Assembly (NCBI GenBank): GCA_029027265.1
Contig: CP093061.1
Location: forward strand, 1,736,001 to 1,800,000
DNA: 64,000 nt
Direction: 5' to 3'
Source: Sulfurospirillum_A sp029027265
GTDB lineage: Bacteria; Campylobacterota; Campylobacteria; Campylobacterales; Sulfurospirillaceae
The notes beneath the pieces were generated by a model that was not told the DNA's origin, ran no database searches, and worked only from the letters and a program-made list of their open reading frames with translations. Below are positions 44,567 to 53,108 of the stretch, piece after piece; position 1 is the stretch's first letter; each line of letters opens with the position of its first letter. The position numbers and the translations under genes are program-made.

Positions 44567-45481
44567 AGACTTCTTGCAAAACTCATTTTGAACAAACATT
44601 AAAACCACGGTCAAAATTCACTAATCCACATATCAAATTAAAGCGGAGATTGAAGCGCTTTCTACGGTTACGATATTTTTGCGTAAGGATTTGAAAAGTT
44701 TTTAATTTAGCATTGACATGCTCAATACAAATACGAGCTGATGCTTCTATTTTATTTTGAGTTTTTTGTGTATTGGTTAATGGATATAACTTTGATGATT
44801 TGTATGGTATTTGAATATTGACATGTTGCTTTTTAATTCCAAGGTAACCTAAATCTACATAGATACAAGTCTCAGATTTTACAGAAAGATTACTTTGTTT
44901 AAAAAGTTTGAAATCATGTGTAGTACCTTTACAGGTGTGAGCACAAATAATCCTTTCATCTTTATCAATAACTATTTGACCCTTTAATGTGTGGTTTCGT
45001 TTTTTCCCTGAATAGTACTCTCTTTGCTTTTTTTTGGTCGCTGTATTGGGGACTCAGTAGCATCAATAACGATAAACTCCAAATCAATATTATCTCCATA
45101 TAAAGCTCGTTTACTTGGTAGTGAAAATTTACCTGACTTAATTAAAATATCTTCAACTTCTCGTACAACTCTTGAAGCTGTAGATTCACTTACGCTGTAA
45201 TCAAAGCCTATATGCTCTAAGGTTCTGTACTCTCTATAATAACTTAACATCAAAAGTACTTTATCTTCTGGTGATAAACTTTTTCTTCCTCCAACTCCAT
45301 GATTTTTAGTTCTCTCTTTTTCATATGCTATGAAAATCGCAATCATCTCATTAAAAGTATTTTCATTTACACCAATAAGTCGTTTAAAATTCTTTCGTGG
45401 TTTCTTTTGTAGTTGTTTGTATTTACTCATATAAACTTTTAAGCATTTTTTGTACCTACTTTTGAGTTTCGCAAGAAGTCT
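44567..45481 (-). mobile_element. IS5-family (IS1031-like) element, structurally complete
   Basis: The ends AGACTTCTTGCAAAACTCA (44567) and the complement of TGAGTTTCGCAAGAAGTCT (45481) form 19-bp inverted repeats with one mismatch. ACT flanks both ends (44564-44566 and 45482-45484), fitting a 3-bp target duplication. The 915-bp element carries a two-frame transposase on the minus strand. Its right end abuts the truncated end of a related element. Confidence 0.85.
44583..45430 (-). CDS. IS5/IS1031-type transposase in two frames joined by -1 frameshift
   Basis: The first frame (start 45430, 148 residues) has an N-terminal helix-turn-helix (HGVGGRKSLSPEDKVLLMLSYY) and DFSVSESTA-like recognition. 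It reaches EFIVIDATESPIQRPKK, the first catalytic Asp. The second frame continues KQREYYSGKKRNHTLKGQIV, IDKDERIICAH, IYVDLGYLGI and ICIEHVNAKLKTFQILTQKY, ending at 44583. The overlap holds CCAAAAAAAAGC, an eight-A slippery run. Reading back one base there gives a continuous DDE transposase of about 280 residues. This is programmed frameshifting as known in IS families, so the element may be active. Confidence 0.82.
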
Positions 45482-46280
45482 ACTTTGATTTTTGCATTAT
45501 TTGCTCAACAATAATTCGTGTAGATGATAATTTACGATTCTCTTTTTTATTTTCTTTTGTAAGTGGATTTAGTTTTGTTCTCTTGTTTGGTATGTGAGAG
45601 TTTAGACATATTTTATCAATACCCATGTAACCTAAATCAGCAAGAACCTTACTCAATATTATCTTTCTTGTAGCCTTGCTTTGTTTAAAGAGTTTAAAGT
45701 CATATATTCTACCTTTATCAACAGTCACTGCAAGTATTTTACCTGTTGATGTTGTAATTATTTGTGTTTTTTGAGTATGCTTCTTCTTTTTACCTGAGTA
45801 GTATAGTTTTTGCTTTTTTTTGGTCTTTCACACTGGCTCTCAGTTACATCTACAACGACTACTTCAATCTCATTAGCATCATCTACTGGTATTGAATGTT
45901 TTAGAGTTTGTAGATGGAATTGTGGCTCTTTTATTAGGATTTTTTCAATCTTACTAACGATGTAATGAGCTGTAGATTCACTTACTTCATAATCCACACC
46001 AAGATGTTTAAATGTTCTATATTCCCTATAGTATTCAAGCATCATTAGTGTCTCATCATTTGCAGATAGAGATTTAGTTGTTCCACCTTTGGTTTTATTT
46101 TGGTGATAATGTTTTCTAAGTATTTTTACCATCTCTTTAAAGGTGTCTCTTTTTACGCCTACTACTCTTCTAAAGTCTTCATCTCTTAGTTTATTTACTT
46201 TACGATATTTTATTGTTTTTGCCATACATTACTTAAGCAAATTTTAATCCTTATATTATTGGGGGTTTTAGGAGAGGTCT
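45482..46280 (-). mobile_element. Truncated IS1031-like element, copy 1
   Basis: This 799-bp block is almost identical to 51282-52080; the only difference seen is G versus A at 46262/52062. It holds the 5' end AGACCTCTCCTAAAACCCC, a first transposase frame (start 46225, 155 residues, to ERPKKSKNYTTQ) and a second frame (KGRIYDFKLFKQ to IIVEQIMQKSK). A CCAAAAAAAAGC slippery run again links the frames. The 3' third of the transposase and the far inverted repeat are missing, cut at the junction with the neighbouring complete element. Confidence 0.85.
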
Positions 46281-47539
46281 TATCTACTTCTTCTAGAGTT
46301 TCTTGATAAACGTGAAGATGGTTTGCTATCTTTTTGTGCTGGTCTTGTTCGGCTTCTATTTCTTGAGTTACTTTTTTTCTTTATTGGTTCTGGTCTTATT
46401 GTTGGGTCAGGTTCAAAACCTTCAACTCTTTCTTGTGGTATTTTTCTTTTTAGTAGTTTCTCAATATCTTTAAGGTATTGAAGTTCGTCTACACAAACTA
46501 AAGAGATTGCTTCTCCTTCACTTCCTGCACGTCCTGTTCTTCCTATGCGGTGAACATAGTCTTCACTTATGTTTGGTAATTCAAAGTTAACAACATGAGG
46601 AAGTTGGTCTATGTCAATTCCACGAGCTGCTATGTCCGTTGCTACAAGTACTCTTACCGCTCCAGCTTTAAAATTTGCTAGGGCTTTTGTTCTTGCACCT
46701 TGGCTTTTGTTCCCATGAATAGCTGCTGAGCTTATGCCTTCTTTTGTTAGTTGTTCACTAAGTTTGTTTGCTCCATGTTTTGTTCTTGTAAAAACCAAAA
46801 CTTGCTTCCAGTTGCCTTTTTTGATTAAATGAGAGAGAAGTGCCCTCTTTTTTGCTTTGTCTACTGGGTGAACTAACTGTTCTACTAACTCTGATGCTGT
46901 GTTTCTTCTTGCAACTTCTATTAATTTGGGTGAGTTTAGTAAGTTATCGGCTAGTCTCTTGATATCGTCAGAAAAAGTTGCTGAAAAAAGTAAATTTTGT
47001 CTTTTCTTTGGTAAAAGTGCAAGTATTTTTTTAATGTCATGAATGAAACCCATATCTAACATTCTATCAGCTTCATCAAGAATTAAAAACTCTACTTTCG
47101 ATAAGTCTACTGTTTTTCTTCCAATATGGTCAAGAAGTCTTCCTGGAGTCGCTACTACAATATCTACCCCTCTTCTAAAGTCTCCTATTTGAGGGTTTAT
47201 TCCAACTCCACCAAAAACTACTGTAGATTTATATGGTAAGTACTTTCCGTATGTCCTAACGCTCTCATGAACTTGTGATGCAAGCTCTCTTGTTGGAGTA
47301 AGTATGAGTGCACGTACTGGACTTTTACCTTTAGATTGAGCATGTTCGCTAAGACGTTCAAGTAAAGGAAGTGTAAAACCAGCAGTTTTACCTGTTCCTG
47401 TTTGAGCACCTGCTAAAACATCGCTGCCCTCTAATATGATTGGTATTGCTTTTGCTTGAACTGGTGTTGGTTTGCTATAACCTTGTTCTTCTATAGCTCT
47501 TAAAAGTGGTTTCGATAAACCTAATTTTGAAAATGACAT
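46280..47539 (-). CDS. DEAD-box RNA helicase, RhlE-like
   Basis: This helicase of about 419 residues has the motifs in order: Q motif (SKPTPVQAKAIP), I AQTGTGKTAGF, Ia PTRELASQ, II LDEADRMLDMG, III FSATF, IV LVFTRTKHGA, V TDIAARGIDIDQL and VI HRIGRTGRAG. A basic tail rich in Arg, Ser and Lys follows. I chose the ATG at 47539 (MSFSKLGLSK), which has AAAGG at proper spacing; the longer frame to 47605 lacks one. The stop TAA is formed across the junction with the IS copy: TA from the gene, A from the IS end. The natural C-terminus may therefore have been longer. Confidence 0.92.
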   Translation of the reverse strand: MSFSKLGLSKPLLRAIEEQGYSKPTPVQAKAIPIILEGSDVLAGAQTGTGKTAGFTLPLLERLSEHAQSKGKSPVRALILTPTRELASQVHESVRTYGKYLPYKSTVVFGGVGINPQIGDFRRGVDIVVATPGRLLDHIGRKTVDLSKVEFLILDEADRMLDMGFIHDIKKILALLPKKRQNLLFSATFSDDIKRLADNLLNSPKLIEVARRNTASELVEQLVHPVDKAKKRALLSHLIKKGNWKQVLVFTRTKHGANKLSEQLTKEGISSAAIHGNKSQGARTKALANFKAGAVRVLVATDIAARGIDIDQLPHVVNFELPNISEDYVHRIGRTGRAGSEGEAISLVCVDELQYLKDIEKLLKRKIPQERVEGFEPDPTIRPEPIKKKSNSRNRSRTRPAQKDSKPSSRLSRNSRRSR

Positions 47540-47613
47540 TATGTACCTTTGTATTGGGAGGGGATTATAGCGTAATTTGTTTAAAAAGAGGAGGAAGCTA
47601 TCCACAACTTCCT

Positions 47614-47922
47614 TTACATCGTACCAGCAAGTTTCTCTTTGACTTCATCACTTGCCATTGTTATGTTCCATTCTGGTTCCCATACAACAATGGCTTCTGC
47701 ATTGGTAGCTTTTGGAAGTTCTCTTAAGCAAGCCTCTTCTACCCATTGGATTATCATTTGGTGAAGTGGACACGCTTTTGTTGAGAGTGTCATTGTTACT
47801 TTTATGTTTCCTTCATCATCACATTCGCCATTATATATAAGTCCTAATTCTACTAAGTTGAACCCTACTTCTGGGTCAATTACTGTTGCTACTGCTTTGA
47901 AAATTTCTTCTTTTGAATACAT
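47614..47922 (-). CDS. MIP18/DUF59 family protein (iron-sulfur maturation type)
   Basis: The 102-residue protein has VIDPEVGFNLVELGLIYNGE near residue 16 and MTLSTKACPLHQMIIQWVEE near residue 44. A conserved Cys sits in the TxxxCP motif. The family includes SufT, PaaD-like and MIP18 proteins that help assemble iron-sulfur clusters. It is 10 bp downstream of the multi-pass membrane protein and on the same strand as the DUF2249 gene, a grouping seen in denitrifying and NO-handling bacteria. Its precise client protein is unknown. Confidence 0.85.
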   Translation of the reverse strand: MYSKEEIFKAVATVIDPEVGFNLVELGLIYNGECDDEGNIKVTMTLSTKACPLHQMIIQWVEEACLRELPKATNAEAIVVWEPEWNITMASDEVKEKLAGTM

Positions 47923-47932
47923 AAATTGTCCT

Positions 47933-49171
47933 TTACTTGAATCGTATCATAAACATTAAATTTTTAAATAAAAATAGAGCTCCAATACTAAGAAAAGAAG
48001 CCGCCGCCATCTGTAAATCACTGTTTTGAAAAAAGATTGCAAATGAATACAAAATAATCCCTACTGAAGTCAAATATATTTGAAAATTTGCACTTTTGGT
48101 TGGAACCATATCGCCTAGCATTGGTACTTTTTGTTTTCCAACTAGTGGAGAAAATCTCTCATACCAAACTAAAAATGGTACTATTTTATAAAGATGTCCT
48201 GAAATGAGAAAACCAAAAAATCCTACAAAAAGTAGCCATCCACTAAGAAGTGCATAGGTCTCATTTGATGAAGCTATGTAAAGTCCACCAAACAAAACTG
48301 CCAATGCAAAAAAAACAAATCCTAAAAAGAGAGATACTATGTACATATCGTTCTGTTTTCTTGCTCTTGTTTTGTCTATAGTGAATATTAAATAAAAATA
48401 AATAAGCACTGATAAAAAGCTAAAAAAATACCCTACTTTAGTAAAAAGTTCATTTTCCATTAGAGCTGCTATAAACACTACACTCACAGCAAAACTCTGC
48501 ATACCTACAGCAACGTGAAGAGGTATTTTTGAAAAACCATGAGATAGACCAAACATGGGGATCAGTATGTAAGAGAAAGACATGATTGTTATTAAAACAT
48601 AACCACCTATGAGTAGGTAAACATGTGCATTTAGTAGAGCCATTACATTCGCACTTAAAAAACCTGCAAAAGTAAGAGCCATAACCAAACCAACACTAAC
48701 TCCAATGAGTAAAAAGATATTAGATATAATAACACTTATGGTTACAATATCAAATTTTTCTACGCTCTTTAGTGTTAAAAAAGTTTCAGCTGAAAAAATA
48801 AACATAGCTATAAGAACCATACTTCCACCAAATGAAAGTATAAGATGAGAGTAAATAAAACCATACGCCATCATAAGTACACCTAAGCTAAAAAGTGGAT
48901 ATATAGCATAATAAAAGCTAACTTTATAGTGTCCTTTTTCAAGAACAACAGGTATGAGTTGAGCCATTGCACCAAAAATAATCATCATAACAAAACCAAG
49001 TAAAAACAGGTGTGTCCAGCTAATAATGTGTAAATCTTGAAATGAACTCATCTGCACTATATCAATACCAAAGAGTAAAAAATTGCTAAGAACATAAAAA
49101 AGAGTCCCTATAATGAAATAGGGAGCTATGAGTTTAAACGGTGGTGCAAACTCTCTAGTGATACTTACCAT
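47933..49171 (-). CDS. Multi-pass membrane protein, haem-copper-oxidase-I / NnrS-like
   Basis: The 412-residue protein has about twelve predicted membrane helices. Two repeats of the form His-(13 to 20 residues)-Pro occur: SWTHLFLLGFVMMIIFGAMA near residue 50 and LNAHVYLLIGGYVLITIM near residue 180. SGHLYKIVPFLVWYERF lies near residue 335. Such His-bearing helices recall haem-copper oxidase subunit I and NnrS proteins, but a full set of haem and copper ligands is not evident. With DUF2249 and DUF59 partners and an FNR-type box upstream, a role in NO or nitrogen-oxide stress is a reasonable inference. Its start overlaps the DUF2249 stop by one base. Confidence 0.7.
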   Translation of the reverse strand: MVSITREFAPPFKLIAPYFIIGTLFYVLSNFLLFGIDIVQMSSFQDLHIISWTHLFLLGFVMMIIFGAMAQLIPVVLEKGHYKVSFYYAIYPLFSLGVLMMAYGFIYSHLILSFGGSMVLIAMFIFSAETFLTLKSVEKFDIVTISVIISNIFLLIGVSVGLVMALTFAGFLSANVMALLNAHVYLLIGGYVLITIMSFSYILIPMFGLSHGFSKIPLHVAVGMQSFAVSVVFIAALMENELFTKVGYFFSFLSVLIYFYLIFTIDKTRARKQNDMYIVSLFLGFVFFALAVLFGGLYIASSNETYALLSGWLLFVGFFGFLISGHLYKIVPFLVWYERFSPLVGKQKVPMLGDMVPTKSANFQIYLTSVGIILYSFAIFFQNSDLQMAAASFLSIGALFLFKNLMFMIRFK

Positions 49172-49488
49172 TAACCACTACAACTGTTTTGAGTAAAATC
49201 TGTGCTATTTTTTGCATCTTCTTTTTTAGTAAAAACTACTTTTACCATTCCATTGTCTATGTCTTGTACATCATAATCAAAATCATCAGCTATTTTTGGA
49301 AAAAGACCCATAGGTGGTTTATGATTTATCATCTCTAGTCTTTGAGTAGTATCTTTAAGTAGTTGTAAACCACACATTGCATTTACCATAGGCTCTGGAG
49401 GTTGACATTCTGAGGTATCAAATGTAAAAACACCCTCTTCTTTTTCAAAAAAATCTACTGTTGATCCTGTAACTTCTATTTTTTTCAT
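49171..49488 (-). CDS. DUF2249 protein
   Basis: This 105-residue protein has VTGSTVDFFEKEEGVFTFDT at the start, NAMCGLQLLKDTTQRLEMIN in the middle and HKPPMGLFPKIADDFDYD near residue 65. The HxPP-LFP pattern is that of DUF2249 domains, which often accompany denitrification and hemerythrin genes. I placed the start at the ATG at 49488 because GGAG lies 5 bases before it; upstream TTG and ATG codons are in frame. It is the first gene of the cluster running to the helicase and has an FNR/CRP-type site 56-69 bp upstream. Confidence 0.78.
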   Translation of the reverse strand: MKKIEVTGSTVDFFEKEEGVFTFDTSECQPPEPMVNAMCGLQLLKDTTQRLEMINHKPPMGLFPKIADDFDYDVQDIDNGMVKVVFTKKEDAKNSTDFTQNSCSG

Positions 49489-49543
49489 TTTCATCTCCAA
49501 TATTTTAATAAGAGAATTTTAGTCTTCTTGATAATAGTTTTCA

Positions 49544-49557
49544 TTGATTGTTATCAA
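49544..49557. promoter_or_regulatory. FNR/CRP-type box (TTGAT-N4-ATCAA)
   Basis: TTGATTGTTATCAA is a perfect match to the FNR-type consensus. It lies between the DUF2249 gene (minus) and the xerH remnant (plus). It would allow anaerobic or NO-responsive control of the DUF2249 cluster by an FNR/NssR/NnrR-type regulator. A TATAAT at 49564-49569 faces xerH, only 7 bp before its ATG. Confidence 0.65.
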
Positions 49558-49575
49558 GTATGCTATAATTAGTTT

Positions 49576-49933
49576 ATGAGATACCCTATAGATAACAAAA
49601 TTAATTTCAAAAGCAACTTACTTTTTTGGCTAGATAGATTTGTAAAGTCAAAACTCACTTCTTTATCAAACAGGTACGTAAATAACAATGAAAAGCTCTC
49701 TCATCATAGGAAGGCTAAACCAAGGTACAAGCAATATAGATGAATTAAAACAGCTTACAAAAGATACAAGAAACATAGGACTAATTGGTATAAACACCTA
49801 TATAAATCCACTTGAAAAGTTTTATCGTTATATAGTGAAATTTTCATATGAAAGCATAAAGGAGATAGACGAAGAAACTTTAAGTGAATTCTTGGCATCG
49901 CAAACAGGTTCGCTTAGTGATGCTACAAAAAAG
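49576..49933 (+). pseudogene. xerH: XerH-type tyrosine recombinase, N-terminal remnant
   Basis: From the ATG at 49576 the frame gives MRYPIDNKINFKSNLLFWLD, RFVKSKLTSLSNRYVNNNEKLS, then shifts by one. The other frame continues LIIGRLNQGTSNIDELKQ, IGLIGINTYINPLEKFYRYI and IKEIDEETLSEFLASQTGSL, ending SDATKK where the IS3 begins. This matches the N-terminal SAM-like domain of the single-enzyme XerH of Campylobacterota. The frame break lies in CTCTCTC (49696 region); one more CT unit restores it. The catalytic C-terminal domain is absent, so an intact copy should exist elsewhere. Confidence 0.8.
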
Positions 49934-51265
49934 TATAATGCCCCTAAAATCAAAGACAATAATTCAGAAAGATTAATTTTCAAATAAGTTAAAATGATAT
50001 AAATAATGGAGGTGAATTATGAGTAGAAGAAAAGGACAAATATATAGTGCCGAACAAAAAACAAGAATAGTTTTAGAGCTGCTAAAAGAAGAACAAACAA
50101 CAAGTCAAATAGCATCTAAATATAAAATCACATCACAATCTTTAAGTAAATGGAAACAACAGTTTCTAAATAATGCATCACTTGCATTCGATGTAGGAGG
50201 AGTAACTAAAACTTACCTAGATGAGATAGAAGAGTTAAAGAGTGAGAATGATGGTTTAGCTAAAGCACTAGGTAAAGCTACAATAAAAGTAGAGTTTGTT
50301 GAAAAAAAGCTAAAGAGCTTGGACTTATGTAATAAAAGAGCGATGATCTAGTCCAAGCATAAATATTTATCAATATCAGAGCAATGTAATATATTTGGTA
50401 TCAGTAGAAGTCATTACTACTACAAACCAGCACCAATGAGTCAGGAGAATATTGAACTACTGCACAAGATAGATGAAATAGCTACTGATAACTCAGAGTA
50501 TGGTTATAGATTTATATATGAACAACTAAAAGAAGATGGCTACTATATTGGAAAACATAGAGTCTTAAAATATATGGGAATACTTGGTATCCAAGCAATA
50601 TATCTAACCAAAAAAAGACTCACAAGTCTCAAAAACCAAGAGCATAAGATTTATGAGTATCTACTAAAAAAATATTGGACTAAATTTGGAAAGAGAAAAA
50701 CTGTATATGTACCCACACCAAATGAAGTATGGAGTGGTGATATTACATATATACGTGTTAATGGAAGCTTTATGTATTTTACAGCTGTTATAGACTGGCA
50801 TAGCAAAGCAATACTGTCCTATAACATATCTAACTCTATGGATGCAACACTTGCAACTGATGTACTTGGGGAGGCATTGGCTAAATATCCTAAACCTAAA
50901 ATATTTAATAGTGACCAAGGGAGCTAATACACTAGTTATGAACATACTAAGTTACTTAAAAAATATGATATTAAAATATCTATGAATGGTAAAGGTAGAA
51001 GTATAGATAATATTGTAATTGAAAGATTTTTTAGAACATTAAAACATGGCAATATTTATATCAGTGATTATCAATCAATAAAGGAGTTAAAAGAAGGTGT
51101 AAAAAACTACATCCATAAATACAATTTTAAAAAATTTCATTCAAGTATAAACTATAAAAAACCTATGAATGTTTATCTTGAATATCTGAAAAATGTAGGT
51201 TAAAGTAACAGATGAGGATGAAATTAAATCTGTTTAAGAGTTGTCTTGATTTTTAGGGCATTATA
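49934..51265 (+). mobile_element. IS3-family element inserted in xerH
   Basis: The left end TATAATGCCCCTAAAATCAA and the right end (reverse of TTGTCTTGATTTTTAGGGCA then TTATA) are inverted repeats of roughly 25 bp. The element spans 1332 bp. Its left flank is xerH, but its right flank is the truncated IS copy 2, so no target duplication is expected or seen. It is inactivated by two in-frame stops. Confidence 0.85.
50019..51203 (+). pseudogene. IS3 transposase (OrfA and OrfB), interrupted by TAG and TAA
   Basis: OrfA (50019-50351, 110 residues) has the helix-turn-helix YSAEQKTRIVLELLKEEQTT and QSLSKWKQQF plus a leucine-zipper region. The same frame continues past TAG (50349-50351) into OrfB: SISEQCNIFGISRSHYYYKP, YGYRFIYEQLKEDGYYIG, VWSGDITYIRVNGSFMYFTA (first Asp), IFNSDQGS (second Asp), then TAA at 50925-50927 where Gln is usual. 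After that come SIDNIVIERFFRTLKHGNIY (catalytic Glu) and the C-terminus. Upstream GAAAAAAAGC could be the normal slippery site. The TAA is a point mutation that should abolish activity. Confidence 0.85.
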
Positions 51266-51281
51266 TTTAGTGATTTTAAAC

Positions 51282-52080
51282 ACTTTGATTTTTGCATTAT
51301 TTGCTCAACAATAATTCGTGTAGATGATAATTTACGATTCTCTTTTTTATTTTCTTTTGTAAGTGGATTTAGTTTTGTTCTCTTGTTTGGTATGTGAGAG
51401 TTTAGACATATTTTATCAATACCCATGTAACCTAAATCAGCAAGAACCTTACTCAATATTATCTTTCTTGTAGCCTTGCTTTGTTTAAAGAGTTTAAAGT
51501 CATATATTCTACCTTTATCAACAGTCACTGCAAGTATTTTACCTGTTGATGTTGTAATTATTTGTGTTTTTTGAGTATGCTTCTTCTTTTTACCTGAGTA
51601 GTATAGTTTTTGCTTTTTTTTGGTCTTTCACACTGGCTCTCAGTTACATCTACAACGACTACTTCAATCTCATTAGCATCATCTACTGGTATTGAATGTT
51701 TTAGAGTTTGTAGATGGAATTGTGGCTCTTTTATTAGGATTTTTTCAATCTTACTAACGATGTAATGAGCTGTAGATTCACTTACTTCATAATCCACACC
51801 AAGATGTTTAAATGTTCTATATTCCCTATAGTATTCAAGCATCATTAGTGTCTCATCATTTGCAGATAGAGATTTAGTTGTTCCACCTTTGGTTTTATTT
51901 TGGTGATAATGTTTTCTAAGTATTTTTACCATCTCTTTAAAGGTGTCTCTTTTTACGCCTACTACTCTTCTAAAGTCTTCATCTCTTAGTTTATTTACTT
52001 TACGATATTTTATTGTTTTTGCCATACATTACTTAAGCAAATTTTAATCCTTATATTATTGAGGGTTTTAGGAGAGGTCT
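51282..52080 (-). mobile_element. Truncated IS1031-like element, copy 2
   Basis: This is nearly identical to 45482-46280 and in the same orientation. It keeps the 5' terminal repeat at 52080, the first transposase frame (start 52025) and the second frame, which runs about 5 codons further (KCLKSL) than in copy 1. It is then cut by the IS3 right end. The left inverted repeat is missing. Its 5' end lies inside a thioredoxin-like gene that belonged to the arsenic operon. Confidence 0.85.
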
Positions 52081-52154
52081 AATGCTCTTTTTACTATTTC
52101 CATTTGTGCTTCACAGTTTGAACATCACCCACTACCTAAAATTTTTATATCCAT
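52081..52154 (-). pseudogene. Small thioredoxin-like protein, 5' remnant with internal TGA
   Basis: An AGGAG site precedes ATG 52154. The frame reads MDIKILGSG, then TGA, then CSNCEAQMEIVKRA, and meets the IS end at 52080. This is the start of the small redox-active thioredoxin (thioredoxin_3) often placed after the arsenic permease. The TGA sits just before the CxxC, where Trp would give WCSNC. It is a point mutation or, less likely, selenocysteine. The rest of the gene was lost with the IS event. Confidence 0.65.
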
Positions 52155-52163
52155 TTTTAACTC

Positions 52164-53108
52164 CTATAATATTATGTTGAAAAGATAACCAACCAAGATT
52201 ATCCCAAATCCAACTATACCAAAAAAGAGACCAATTAGTCTCCAACTCATAACTTTTTTAAGTATCATTGCCTCTGGAAGTGACAAAGCAACTACAGCCA
52301 TCATGAAACTAAGCGCAGTCCCCATAAGCATACCTTTACTTGTTAAAGGCTCTATAAGAGGTGCAATAGTAGAAGCGCCAGAGTAGATAGGAATACCTGC
52401 AACAACTGCAACTAAAACAGCAAATGGATTATCTGCTCCTGCATATTTTACTATAAAATCAGATGGAACAAAGCCATGAATCACAGCACCTATAGCAATA
52501 CCAGCAATTACATAAAGATATATATCTTTTATAATCTTAATTGCACTTTGCCAAGCATCGTTAACTCTTTTAACAAATGCTAGTTTTTCAAAGTGAGCCT
52601 CTCCACCATGTTCCATATATGGAACACTAATAAGTATGTCTTCATCTCTACTTACTTTACCAACTATATAACCTCCTACAATTGCGGTAATTAAACCAAA
52701 AAGTGTATACATCAAAGCTATCTTCCATCCAAAAGTTGCAAAAAGTATTGCTATAGCTATCTCGTTATTCATAGGACTACTAATAAGAAATGAAAAAGTA
52801 GCACTTCTTGGAATCCTTGCTTGTGTAAAACCTAAAAATAGAGGAATAGAAGAACAAGAACAAAATGGTGTAAGTATGCCAAATATTGCAGCAAATAGAT
52901 TACCAACAAATTGGGATTTTCCTCTTATAAAATCTCTTACTGTTTCTGTTTTAATATAAGTCTGTATAAAAGATATAACATAGATAATAACTAAAACCAA
53001 AGTCAAAATCTTTACTGAATCATATATGAAAAAATGTAATGAATCTGCAAAAGCACCACTTAAGCCAAAAAAATCATAAACTAAAAAATCTACACTACTT
53101 AACCACAT
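52164..53108 (-). CDS. Arsenic-resistance permease of the ArsP/DUF318 type
   Basis: This 314-residue membrane protein has about eight to ten predicted helices. FGILTPFCSCSSIPLFLGFT near residue 95 carries the CSCSS motif, SFLISSPMNNEIAIAILFAT follows near residue 120, and VVAGIPIYSGASTIAPLIEP lies near residue 238. This is the PF03773 permease family, which includes ArsP exporters of trivalent organoarsenicals. It overlaps the ArsR-ArsC fusion gene by 14 bp, so it belongs to the same operon and should export arsenic species. Inorganic versus organic arsenic preference is not decided here. Confidence 0.85.
   Translation of the reverse strand: MWLSSVDFLVYDFFGLSGAFADSLHFFIYDSVKILTLVLVIIYVISFIQTYIKTETVRDFIRGKSQFVGNLFAAIFGILTPFCSCSSIPLFLGFTQARIPRSATFSFLISSPMNNEIAIAILFATFGWKIALMYTLFGLITAIVGGYIVGKVSRDEDILISVPYMEHGGEAHFEKLAFVKRVNDAWQSAIKIIKDIYLYVIAGIAIGAVIHGFVPSDFIVKYAGADNPFAVLVAVVAGIPIYSGASTIAPLIEPLTSKGMLMGTALSFMMAVVALSLPEAMILKKVMSWRLIGLFFGIVGFGIILVGYLFNIIL

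Noticed and set aside
44567..46280. Complete IS1031-like element simply inserted in copy 1 of its relative
   Set aside because: ACT flanks fit a target duplication, but the sequence beyond the left end does not continue the relative (compare 51268-51281), so a deletion or rearrangement must also have occurred.
52081..52154. Selenocysteine codon in the thioredoxin-like remnant
   Set aside because: TGA precedes CSNC where Trp would give an ordinary WCxxC, the gene is truncated by an IS, and I see no convincing SECIS hairpin because the downstream sequence is IS DNA. A nonsense mutation is simpler.
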